DNA from: Macrocystis pyrifera
Lineage: Eukaryota > Sar > Phaeophyceae > Laminariales > Laminariaceae
Length of the DNA: 64,000 nucleotides
Reading direction: 5' to 3'
Assembly: GCA_031763025.1 (NCBI GenBank)
Contig: JASSKH010000003.1
Span: 6,376,718 to 6,440,717, forward strand
Shown here: positions 42,440 through 53,300 of the stretch, piece after piece
Position numbering within the stretch: position 1 is the stretch's first letter
Layout: each line of letters begins with the position of its first letter
The notes under the pieces: model-generated
What the model saw: only the letters and a program-made list of their open reading frames with translations
What the model was told of the DNA's origin: nothing
The model's database searches: none
Made by a program: the position numbers and the translations under genes

Positions 42440-42552
42440 GGGAGGGGGGGGGGGGGCGCGAAGGGGAGGTGTGTACTCATGTCATGCATGGCCGTAGTCG
42501 CATGACCATAGACCCTCTCATCCCGTCAATGTCGGGACGGAGCACGTCGGGT
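42440..42552 (-). mobile_element. Poly(C) family A element, short copy
   Basis: G-run, GTACTCATGTCATGCATGGC, GACGGAGCACGTCGGGTT; it breaks at the next G-run, where a second copy starts. Confidence 0.8.
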
Positions 42553-42830
42553 TGGGGGGGGGAGTGGGGTGTACTCGATATCATGCATGGCCGTAGTCGC
42601 ATGACCATAGACCCTCGCATCCCTACCATGCCGAGGCGAAGCGAATACGCCGGGTTTTCACCGACCAGGCAGATGTGGCTTGCACCAAGCGCGAAGCGCC
42701 GTGAGGTCTTCGACGAGTCGCATGAAGGGCGAGCTGCATCCTACTAAGAACCGCTTGTGAGATGGATTTGCCAATGGACGACAGCTTCAATGAGTTGATT
42801 GATTTTCCGGTGTGGTCACTTCCAGAGACA
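42553..42830 (-). mobile_element. Poly(C) family A element, 5' truncated
   Basis: G-run at 42553-42561, GTACTCGATATCATGCATGG, through the CGGGTTTTCACCGACCAGG core, to TTTTCCGGTGTGGTCACTTC. It lies immediately next to the copy at 42440, about 150 bases beyond the MyTH4-FERM stop codon. Confidence 0.83.
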
Positions 42831-44699
42831 GCAATGGGGGTCCAGGAAACCCCCCCGGGCATGGTGTTGGCACGTAATTTTTCGTTTCAGGAATGGCCTA
42901 CATGACGCGACCTGCTCTATACGAAATGATCCTTGTTGACGATTTCTAGGTTAAGGAAGGGGGAGAAGCAACGGAGACAGACTAGAGGTGGTGGGGATAG
43001 CGTCATGTAAATTTCCGGTATATTTCCGTTTTTTGTGCATGCAGAGAGGAGAGGGCCTAGCATAGCCGTGCAGATTTTTCGTCGCGCTGCTGTGAGAGGC
43101 GGTGTCGTCAACCCGACGAGTTTGGTTTTCAAAAATCACTCGTTTGGGATCTCTTCTTTGGTGTGATGTTCGGTGGTAGGTGGTAGTGGGCAGGTGCCTT
43201 CTGGTCATTGTTTTAGTGCCCATCAGCCCGGAGAAGATGTTAATATTCCCCGCCTCTCTGGATTTCGACTGGCCTCCATATCTCGTCGAATGAGCGTATA
43301 CTATATATGATTGGGGTAGTTTTTTCAAAGAGGATTGCTATACGTAGCTTTCTCAGGACGCCGTTCTATTTGAAATTCAGTCATTTCACGTGGTATATAT
43401 AGGGAGTACAAAAGGATTTCAGTAAATCTGCTCTGGTACGAATGTCAGTATACTATATAGCTACGAATATAATTGACTGCTGTTGTAGGTATACTTCGAA
43501 GTGTACGAATACCGGACGTACAAGGGGGAGTTAGGCGTCGTGTACGTATGTACGTACGTATATGTTTCTTTTTTTCCGGTTCCCCAAGGTCTTCTTCTAC
43601 TCTCTGAGAATTCTGGGAATGTTTTTCTGTAATCAACGTTGAAGCTCGTTGTCGGGTGGCAAGCCCAATACTACAGTACTACTGTAAAAATAACGAAGTA
43701 TAAGCGTATATAGGCATGATTCAGTCGGTGTGATACATTCTCTTCAACCAGAAGCTCCCCAACCAGAAAGGTTCCTCCGTACAGTAGTAGCGGCCATATC
43801 ATCAACGAATAGTAGAGTAAGCATGCCACCCCGGATGTATACACGCGGGGATGGTGTTACCGCCTGGAAAACGCACAAACGCGGAGGGAGGGGAAGGCGG
43901 GGAGGAGGGGGGGGGGGGGGGGGGGGGGGGCGTGTGTCCCAGTATCGTTATCGTATACACGGAGGTAAGCCAGGCACCATACACGGTCTACCAGTTTGGC
44001 CGCAAATATACTCCCCGTTTGATGTTCACATCATGGCCCAAACGGGAAAAAAATATTCCTGGCCAAAGTGGTACGAAGCGATTCAGCATTGACGCGCGAT
44101 TTGTTTTTTCGACGTGTGCATTTTCTGGAATGAGCATCTTGATCGCGGGCGATTGTCTGAGAAAACCTTCAGTTGGCAGCTGACTAGACGTCATGCTCCT
44201 TTTCTCATGTCAATTAATGACAAAAATATGTGCGTGTAGGATATATATGTATGTGTGTGTACTGACGACACAAAGACGAGCGGGAATGTCTGGACCAACG
44301 TATTTTGTATGTACTGCTGGAATCCTGGTTTACTTGCCGCTTGTTGCTGATGTTGACAGGGGGCAATCTCTTGTCTCGTCCAACCCCTGTTCCCTCTACG
44401 TAAAAGCCTTCCATAAAATACTCCATCCCATTCCCGTGCGCGGATGGAAGCTTTGGAAAGGGGGGGGGGGTCATATCTTGTCTCTCATCCAACCCCCGTT
44501 TTCCTACGTATGGGGCTGTCAAGTATTGTTCCTATATCCTCCCTGGTACATCCTCTATATTCCTCAATACCAAATCGTGGGCCTTTACCGCCCTCTCCAG
44601 GCAAGACCATGCCACAACACTACAGGTTGAGCAGCCCACCTTAATGAGCCGCATGAATTAGGACAAAAACGAAAATAGTCGGGTGAAACACCAGTTCCA

Positions 44700-45480
44700 C
44701 GAACTATTATTACAAAATTCCCATTGTGGATGGGATGGGGTGGGAATGGGACGGGAAACCCATTGTGAATTTGGAGCTTCCCATTTCATCCTGCCCATCC
44801 TACGATGAATTCAATAACCACTTGCTGCCCCAATGTCTGATCTAGCATCCTCCCGTCCCACTTGCTCCCCATTCCCGTTGTGGGCACGGCTTCTCCCAGT
44901 CCCATTCCCATTGTGGGCAATGCTTCTCCCCTCCCTTTTCCCACCTTCTTCCACTAATCTCCCAGTGGCACGCCCACACAGGCATGTACTATACCATATA
45001 CCTCAATTGATATAGCTGGCTTCCTGAATCTTGGATTCGATGTCGGGAAAATACTTAGATTTCTGCCAAATAGTTGAGTCGTCTGATAGGCATCAACCTA
45101 GATGTAGTGCATCCAATCTCTCTCTCGAAACTCCAAGCGACGTGTTGTATGTATGCCTCGGTTTTTGATTTCGGGGCATGTATCTCCCATACTCCCATTG
45201 TCATTTCCCGTTGTGCTCCCATGGTCTTTCCCACTTTTCCCCACTATTTCCCGCCTTCTCTACAGGGACACGCTAGTCCCGTCCCATCTCGTTGGCGTCA
45301 CGTTCGACCCCCGTCCCGTCCCATCAATGGAACATACCTCAGCTTCCCGTCCCATTCCCATCCCAAGTAAGAAGCAAGCGGGCATTTCTCTTTCCCATCC
45401 AAACGGGGGGCAAATGCTGATGATGGGATTCCCATTCCCATGACAATGGGGGTCAAAATTGTTCCTACCTGCGGCGAGCG
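44700..45480. repeat. Degenerate CCCATTCCCATTGTGG-rich region
   Basis: Many CCCATT, TCCCATCC and TTCCCATTGTGG words on the plus strand; no gene seen. Confidence 0.6.
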
Positions 45481-45987
45481 TATCCCGACCGTCCCGTCCC
45501 ACATGGGCCTCGTCTCCCGTGAATACCCTTGTTGAACAAAAATTCTCCGCTGTGACGTTTGGTAGCATATGGTGAGGCGCTGTCTGAAAAACATCAAGGG
45601 GTTTTGCGTCCCCAGGTTTGAAATACTAAAACAAAAAAACACGAGCCAGCGCGGCGGGGCAGCTATCCTACTCACACTTCCCCCCCCTTGCACAACGCAC
45701 AATATGGACGTCAAATAGTCCTTGTCGATGCATTAAACATTGAAAAACATAACAACACCAGTATTCGGCGTATACCGAATTGACAGGTTCTCGTCGACAC
45801 CCTTGGAGAGTTTGCTACATTTGTTCAAATGTCTCCACATAGATAGTTATAATCCCACACGTTGTGCAAGAGGGAGGGGGGGGGGTCCTGGCCATCTGCG
45901 AAGGGTAGCCCTCTCTCGTAATAAGGGCAGGAGTCGTCAGGCGCAAGAGCTACCACCACAGCCCCTGCGAGTCGGGTGGGGGTGGAG

Positions 45988-46208
45988 GGGGGGGGGGGGA
46001 TACTCACGTCATACGTGGCCGTAGTCGCTGTATGTCCATACCCAGGCCCTCGCATCCTTATTATGTACAACGCCGGGGGCGGAGCACACGTCAGGTTTTC
46101 ACCGACCAGAGCCAGGCAACGATTCCTTGGGCATCAAACTCGAAGCGAAATGTGAGGTGTTCGGCGAGTCGTATGAAGGGTGACCGGCATCCTGCTACGT
46201 AAGAACCG
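45988..46208 (-). mobile_element. Poly(C) family A element, diverged copy
   Basis: G-run, ATACTCACGTCATACGTGGC, GTCAGGTTTTCACCGACCAG, and CGGCATCCTGCTACGTAAGA. Confidence 0.75.
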
Positions 46209-46589
46209 CCTGTGAGGGGGAGGGGGGGAGACTTTTTCCCTGAAAAAAGAAGAGCACAAGCAACCACACATATCCCCAGCCAGGCCAAGGGAAGGAGGCG
46301 GAAAAAAAATCGGAAAACGGAAAAACACAATATATTTTAGTAGCGCTACATCCCCAGCGGCGGGGAGCGGGGGGGGGGGGGGGGGGGGGGGGGGATGTCC
46401 CGTGGAAAGTGGCAGAGCACAACCAAAAGTACAGGCCTATGCCGCGGAACGGGCGGCGGCATCCCCAGACCCTGTGCCAATGTTTGAGGATTTTACGCAC
46501 TCTGGTCTTGGATATTTCGAACATATGGCCCGGATTTTCGTTTTCTAAGAGATATTATCTAGCGAAACCGGCCTTAAGATGGGATTGGC

Positions 46590-47045
46590 ATCCCGTGGGA
46601 CGACACGGTAGTTTTCGCGTGGGTTCCTGTGGGATCTCACGGCATGCCCACGGCGTCCCATGGAATCTCGCGTGAGTCTACTCCTAGTCGTGGGATCCTG
46701 CGGGAACGATCTTCTAAGAGATGCCAGGTGTCGTACAAAACCAAGACAAATTACACAAGCAAACTACTTCCGCCATATGATGGGATCAACCAGGATCGGC
46801 ATGACACCCCGTGCGACGCGGCTTGGGAGCCCATGGGATCCCATGGGACGTCCCACGGAAACTTCCGTACGTAGGACCCCACGATAATTTTACCGCGAAT
46901 TCACGCGGGACCCAACGGCATGCCACGGCACCGCATGAATTCCCGTGGGTTTGCCCGTGGGATCCCGCGGGAACGATTGGGATCGCCCACGGTATCCCGC
47001 GGGATACTATTAAATAACATGGGTTCCTGTGGGACGTTCCCATGG
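46590..47045. repeat. CGTGGGATCCCGCGGGAACG-type repeat
   Basis: Repeated GTGGGATC, CCCGCGGGAACGATTGGGAT and CACGGTATCCCGCGGGATAC. Relatives at 25515-25620 and 26315-26610. Confidence 0.7.
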
Positions 47046-47457
47046 GGAAAAATGCCTACAGTAGCCCTCTTGGGACTTCAGAGACGAAAATTGACGACGA
47101 TGGATAATTGACGATTTCAGCAACGGCCACCGCGTGAATGTGGGGGACGATACAAACTGGTTTCCGAGTTACAATCGTTGATGCAAGGAGTCGTGCGGCA
47201 CGAGCGCCATCATGGATGGTCCTTGCTACCTGTATTGCTGATCGGCGCTTACGCTGCTCGTATTAGATACGATTGATAACACCAAAATGTGTGGCATTGT
47301 TTTGGTCGCTAAGTTTCTCGGGGTCCCAAAGCATCGGTGACACTGAATGAAGCAGCCGGGATGTGTCCAAATTGTATTCATGTAGTATTAATAGTAACTG
47401 TATTATCGCACACGGTAGGCATTGTACGACACGCGCGCAAGATGTTGATACATTTTG

Positions 47458-47575
47458 TTCGTTTATAAAGGTTAAAAACCGCTGAGCTACTTAGTCAGCT
47501 AAAGGTTGGACCACTGAGCCACTCAGTCAGCGCTGACCGAGTAGCTCAGCGATATAGCCTTTATAAAGGAAAAAT
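47458..47575. repeat. Palindromic hairpin with tRNA D-arm-like sequence
   Basis: TTTATAAAGG at both ends; inside, GCTGAGCTACTTAGTCAGC and CTCAGTCAGCGCTGACCGAG, a perfect-core palindrome. Similar hairpins lie at 48120-48198 and 48360-48435. Confidence 0.75.
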
Positions 47576-47583
47576 ATATATAT

Positions 47584-48110
47584 CTTTGGGCTCGATACGG
47601 CCTACCGCCGACAATATCCTCCGGGGTTGATCAAGCCCCTAATCAGCGCCTCCAGGTTTTCCCTTAATATTGTCCTCCCCCCTAGTCGTGCGTTCTTTTA
47701 CTCTAGTGGTTTACTCCATTTTCGACTCTCTGGTCGAGTGTTCTTTTATCGTCGTTCTCTCCACTAGATTTCCCTTTTCTACTCACGCACGGCAGAAAAA
47801 AAAAGCGGAAACGCGACGTTTGGCGGGACTCGAACCCCGGACTTCTTTTGCTCGTTTATAAAATGAGCTACTTTAAGTAGTATTTCCGCTTTTTTCTGCC
47901 GTGGCTAGACAAAGAAAGGAAATCAAGTGGAGAGAACCACGATAAAAGAACACCCGACCAGAGAGTCGAAAGTGGAGTGAAAACCACTTGAGTAAAAGAA
48001 CGCACGACTAGAAAGGGGGACAATATGAAGGAAAAACCAGGAGGCGCTGAATAGGGGCTTGATCAACCCCGGAGGATGCTATCGGCGGAGGGCCGTATCG
48101 AGCCCAAAGG
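47584..48110. mobile_element. Foldback element: ~230-bp inverted arms around a tRNA-like loop
   Basis: The left arm 47584-47811 (TTTGGGCTCGATACGGCC, CGTGCGTTCTTTTACTC, GACTCTCTGGTCG) is matched in inverse by 47882-48110 at roughly 90 percent by eye. The ~70-base loop contains, on the minus strand, TAGCTCA and GGGGTTCGAGTCCCG, like the D and T arms of a tRNA. The inner ends GCGGAAA/TTTCCGC pair like an acceptor stem. A third, single arm copy lies at 48210-48350. Confidence 0.75.
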
Positions 48111-48119
48111 TACTTCTTT

Positions 48120-48435
48120 TGTTCGTTTATAAAGGTTAACCCACTGAGCCACTTAGTCAGCGCTGACTGAGTGGCTTAATTAAGTGGTTTAACCTAAATG
48201 TTTCGAGAGACACCACGATAAAAGAACACTCGAGCAGAGAGTCGAAAGTGGAGTGAAGCACTTGAGTAAAAGAACGCACGACTAGGGAGGGGGACAATGT
48301 GAAGGAAAAACCAGGCGCTGATTACGGGCTTGATCAACCCCGGAGGACGTGCATCTATGTTCTTTTATGAAAGTTAAACCACTGAGCTACTTGGTCAGCG
48401 CTGACCAAGCGCAGTGGTTTAACCTTCATACACGA
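48120..48435. repeat. Two hairpins and a single foldback arm
   Basis: Hairpin 48120-48198 (ACTTAGTCAGCGCTGACTGA), arm copy 48210-48350 (ACGATAAAAGAACACTCGAG, GCTTGATCAACCCCGGAGGA), hairpin 48360-48435 (CTTGGTCAGCGCTGACCAAG). Confidence 0.75.
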
Positions 48436-49229
48436 ACACATATCATACGGTGATAATCGTATAATGCTGGTGCACGCAAGACTTTTACTGCTGCTTGTTG
48501 TAGACGCTTGGTGAGAAGATCGCACTAACTCGTCGTCTCTGCATCGTTTTGCTGCGGTCGTGTTGTGCATTGCTGTTGTATACGATAAGTATACGGATAC
48601 CAGGTACTGCTGTACCACTGAGACCCAATAGACAGATCTCCGGAGTTGCGAGGTTCTAAACGAGAACCAATTGCCAATTTTGGTTCCGAGAAATGTATGT
48701 ACCCCAAGGTACCTTCTGGTTGTAGGGCACATTCGTAGGCAATTAAATACTTTTCTAGTAGCAAAGGATCCACAGATTGCAGCAGTCCTGCTGCTGCTGC
48801 TGCTAGATCTTGCTGCTGTCTGGGCCTGAACGGTGAAGTCCCCCTGGCAAGCCTTTTCTCTGTCCAGTGCCGCGGCAACGCACGAGTGCTGTCGCGCGAC
48901 CTACACGAGCGAGAGATCCTCCCAGCATCAGAGAAGAAGTGGTCCTAAAACAACAAACACAAAATCCAAGGGTTCGTTTGGATACCACCCTTTCTTCGGT
49001 ACGTACCAATAATACTCTAGAGAGAAAAGAAAGCGCCCTTGTGTGCGTAGGGCACAGACAAGGAGATAGGCCTACTTTACTGCTGGAGATACTCCACGTT
49101 TTTTTCTTGCGCACTCTGCTAGCACTCTCTCTCTCTCTCGCCTTCTTGAGGGGAACTTGAGAATGATGGTGTGCTTGTTGTCCTGAGAGCGTGCGGTTCT
49201 GGGGTAGTGCTTAAACTGTAGCTGCCGCG

Positions 49230-49231
49230 GA

Positions 49232-49264
<33 letters not shown>

Positions 49265-49442
49265 GAGTGATCGGGCTCGACCCAGGGCAGAAGTTGTGTG
49301 CAAGCAGTAGTTCGCTCGGAAAGCATCTCGCGGCCCCATGACAAACGGCCTGAGGTCGCACGACGATGGCGAGCCACAAGGCAGCAGAAGAAGCCGCAGC
49401 CGCAGCCGGAGCAGCAGCAGCAGCAGCAGCAGGACGCGGAAA

Positions 49443-49483
<41 letters not shown>

Positions 49484-49500
49484 CAACAGCAGCGCGCGGC
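49230..49500. repeat. CTG then CAG runs around the candidate kinase first exon
   Basis: (CTG)n at 49231-49263 and CAG runs at 49411-49490, giving an inverted arrangement that could form a hairpin. Confidence 0.85.
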
Positions 49501-49550
49501 GCCGTGTGGAACATCCTCAACATCATACTCATCATCAGCATTGGTTCGAG
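49338..49550 (+). CDS. Candidate exon 1 of the NEK-like kinase (Ser/Arg, polyGln, His-rich)
   Basis: ATG at 49338 opens 71 codons (MTNGLRSHDDGEPQGSRRSR, a Ser run, about 13 Gln, then HPQHHTHHQHWFE) up to a GTACGT donor in phase 0. That matches the phase-0 start of the first kinase exon at 51414, which has no in-frame ATG nearby. The sequence is low complexity and CAG repeats can look open by chance, so this is a proposal from phase and position only. Confidence 0.4.
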
Positions 49551-50316
49551 GTACGTGCGCGTGCGTGCACTGGTGTGCCGTATCCTTATATCCAGCTCAG
49601 CCTGCCCACACGATAGATAAGACACATTTACAGTAGTGGCACGTCGAGTCTCGTACATACCTAGAGCTATCTATGCGCCAGGTATACCCGTGAGCCTGAA
49701 ATGCTCGATATTTTCGGACGCAATGACAGACGTATGATATTCCATTGATGCCAAGTGCTCTGATTCAGGTATCATACCAGATGCAGACATGGACGGGAAT
49801 TTAAGGACCGTTTTATTCTCATGTTCATGCTCTACAAGCCCTTACATTTACGTCCGTAGCGGTGCAATACACCCAGCAGGGTGATTGGATTTGCGCTCGG
49901 ACAATCTCTCACCCGAGAAACACCTCGCAGGGTAGGTGTGCTACTAATACTGCTCCCTACGAGAGTACTAAGGATATGTTATTGGATTTTTAATCGCAGG
50001 AGTGTGTACAACAGCATCACAAACGTCTGGCATATGTCGATATGGTAGAAGCGGGGGAGGATCTTGGCAACAATCTTGAGCGTTCTCAGTACGCAACAGG
50101 GCCATCGGCGCTTGATATACTCCTGTATGATACAGAGGTCTCCTTCCTGGTGCGCCTAAATACGTGTGGTATCGACGTTCGCACGTGATCATACACGCTA
50201 ATGCGTACCAGGTACCAGGCACCAGCTACGCAATACATAGGATATTTACGGGAAGAGACAGCGGTGCATAAATTTGGATGAAGTCAGTGCAGCAGTACTC
50301 GTATCATACACACAGT

Positions 50317-50350
<34 letters not shown>

Positions 50351-53300
50351 CCATCACTTTTACTTCCCAGCCCACTCGTAGGAGGTTTTACCCTCGAAGA
50401 TCTTCTGGACAAGCCGTGGTCACAGGTGTCGTCCCTTCTCCCCCCCGGTACGTGCCTTTTATTTTTTGTCAGTAGTAGCATGTGAAGGTGTTATTACCTA
50501 CCGAGCTATAGGGGTAAAAGATCGATCGATTATCGATTACCCACCCCAGGGTAACCCTTGAAACAATTATTATCAGGTACCATACCCTCCGGCACACGGC
50601 AACGGCCAGCGTAACAGTTTGTTGCACGTATCAAGATGGTACTCGTATTCTACATGCCACTACTGCATACAGCAGCAAGCCGCTCCTTTTGTCGGACAGC
50701 TCTCTGCAGTGGGCGGCGCCTTGCAGCGAGTGCCAATGAATGGCAGCATGCCTCAACTTTTCGGTGACCACTCGGCTTATACGGGCGCTGCGACATGTCT
50801 GACGAATACATTTTTTTTACTGAGATGGAGATTGAGATCGAGTTTAAGATTGAGATCGAGATTGAGATTGTAAGATTGAGATGGGGCTGATATTGATATT
50901 GAGACTGAGATTGATATCGTGATTGAGATTGAGACCGAGAGTAAGATCGAGATCGAGGCTGAGATTCATTGATATCGATATTGAGATTGATATTGAGACT
51001 GAAGTTAGTTGAGATCGATATTGAGCTTAATGTTGAGGTTGAGATTGATATGGACGTTAAGACTGAGATTGAGATTGATATTGAGGTTGAGACCAACTCT
51101 GTTATTAATATTAGCTCGTACTGTAGATAATAGATACACACTGCAACGACTTTCCTACACTTGATCGAAGTAGTTTGTCCCCCAACAAACGTGGGCGCAG
51201 ACAGACCTAAACGGGGTACGATGGCCACGTCATGCCAATACCATAGCGATTACGACTGCAGCAACCGCCCTGACCCGCCCATCGTGGAATGCCTCCGCCT
51301 TCAACCATTGATGGGGTTGGTTCGACCAATAATCGTACGGCAAAAATCGTGCGGCGCGCCAACCACCACGTGCCCTGACTGCTTGCTGTGCGTGTACCAA
51401 CCACCTCACTCAGCCAATCGACGGCCTAGCGGGTGGAAGCGGGGACAGCCAAATCGGCGACTACGAGGTCGCAAAACCCATAGGGAAGGGCAAATTTGCC
51501 GTGGTCTATCGGTGAGAGCTACGCAATATTCTAGCTGGAGGATGCTGTCGCGTGCTCGTTTGGTTTTAAGCACGTATCATACATACAATACTACGGTGCA
51601 GTATGCGTCCTTCGTATTGGCACGAGCTTCTTCGAAAACGCCGCGTTCGGCGAGAACATCCGCACATATAGATAAGGCGGCCAACAATGTCTGTGCCGCT
51701 TGGTTTCCCTCCGGTCGTCGATGTGAGGTACATATCGCAAGAGCACCCACCCCCTTTTCGTTTTTTGGCCAAATTTTGTGCGACAGCGGTATGTAACACT
51801 TTTTGGCAGTTTTTTGTTTTGTCACTGGGACTGATGGTGCGTCTCAAACTGAGGAACTACCCAACACCACCTTGTGTTTTTTTCCCCCCATAATTTGCGT
51901 TAGGGGCATAAGTAATAGTAGACCACGAGATTGATTGCTCATCGGGTTACTAAGCGTAAGTGTGCTTTTTTTTTCTCGAAGCCAGGTTTTTGTACACCCT
52001 TAAGACATGGTACGCTGAGCTCGTCAAGTAACCTGCTGCAAAATAATGCGTTTCGTGTCAAATACGCCCGCGGTATACTTGCATCGTACCGGGGTGGGGG
52101 GGGGGGGGGGTACTCATTGTCATTCATGGCCGTAGTCGCATGAGCATCGACCCTCGCATTCCTACAATGCCGGGACGGAACACGTCGGGTTTTCACCGAG
52201 ACCAGGGGCAGACAATTTTTTCTGCGCCAAAAGCACGAAGCGCCGTACGCAGTGAGGTGGTGTTCGATGAGAGTCGCATGAAGGGCGAGAGCTGCAGGCA
52301 TGCATCCTACCAGCGGACTTCGATATGTACCTTGAGCGTACCTTCTTGCATATATACGGATGAACGGCGTCATTATCATTATTTTCCGTTGCCGCGCGCG
52401 CGCGGGAGGGGGGGGTTCACTCATCCTATTTGTGTTCTTGTCGCCGCTTCTTGACGGCACGGGGGGTAACCGATTCGACCCACACGTACTTACCACTGTG
52501 ATGTCGCGATCGGAGGCAGGGCGAAGCGAAAGAAGGACGGGACAACCGTGGCGCTCAAGAAAATTTCCGTGAGCTCCACGGACGAGAGGTCAAGGAGGAA
52601 GTGCCTCAAGGAGGTGGGTCAACGAACCCCCTATTTACAACTGCTGCGCCCACCTTCAGGGGGCAAACTACTGTGCTTCAACTTAGAGTTGGAAAATCCT
52701 TGGAAATTTCTTGAAAAAACATATCGGAATTAGAATTGTTGCAGTGTGGTAAAAGGGTCACATTTTACAAAGTTGTAGTGAGGTGCCATACGTCGCAAGC
52801 GGCAGTAAGCACGCCGTCCGCGTCCCACGCCGGTTTTCGCCGGGCGCCAATCGGGCACCGTTCGTATTATGTGTGTCATGTACTGGGGCGGCGTATACTT
52901 TTCTTTTTCTGTTATTTGATTTGGCGCGGTGACGCGTGCTATGATAGTGCCCCCGAGATTTCCTGAGGCTTTTCACTTGAGGACATTACGTGATGCGATT
53001 CGATGTCGCGCGCTGTGCTATATATGAGGGCTGCCTCGTGTGGGGTGGATTGGCGACCGAGCTTATCCCGAGTAGCACGGCCGGAAACTTCTTCGGGTTG
53101 GTCTGAAGCCATCGGCAGGGCACGATTCCGAAAATATGACCGATAGTGTCTCCGAATATATGTATACGTGACCGAACGGCTTTTTCTCTAGAAACAACGC
53201 CCGCTCGTCCACGTTTGGTCTACCCGCGGGTCACTATACATTGGACCGAGCTTTGGGTAAGTCTCCCCTGCACACTAAGGGATTCAGCGGGTCTAGTCTA

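Larger units (their letters stand above)
42294..49337. other. Intergenic region between the MyTH4-FERM and kinase genes
   Basis: Contains family A elements, C/G runs (43906, 44460, 46369), the CCCATT-rich and GCGGGATCCC repeats and the foldback cluster at 47.5-48.4 kb. No exon recognised. Confidence 0.55.

Noticed and set aside
47815..47890. Functional tRNA gene on the minus strand
   Set aside because: D-arm and T-arm words are present, but the spacing before the 3' stem is wrong and the segment is the loop of an inverted repeat.
49119..49658. Minus-strand frame with long Leu/Ala/Ser runs
   Set aside because: Shadow of the CAG repeats; the plus strand has the better exon candidate.
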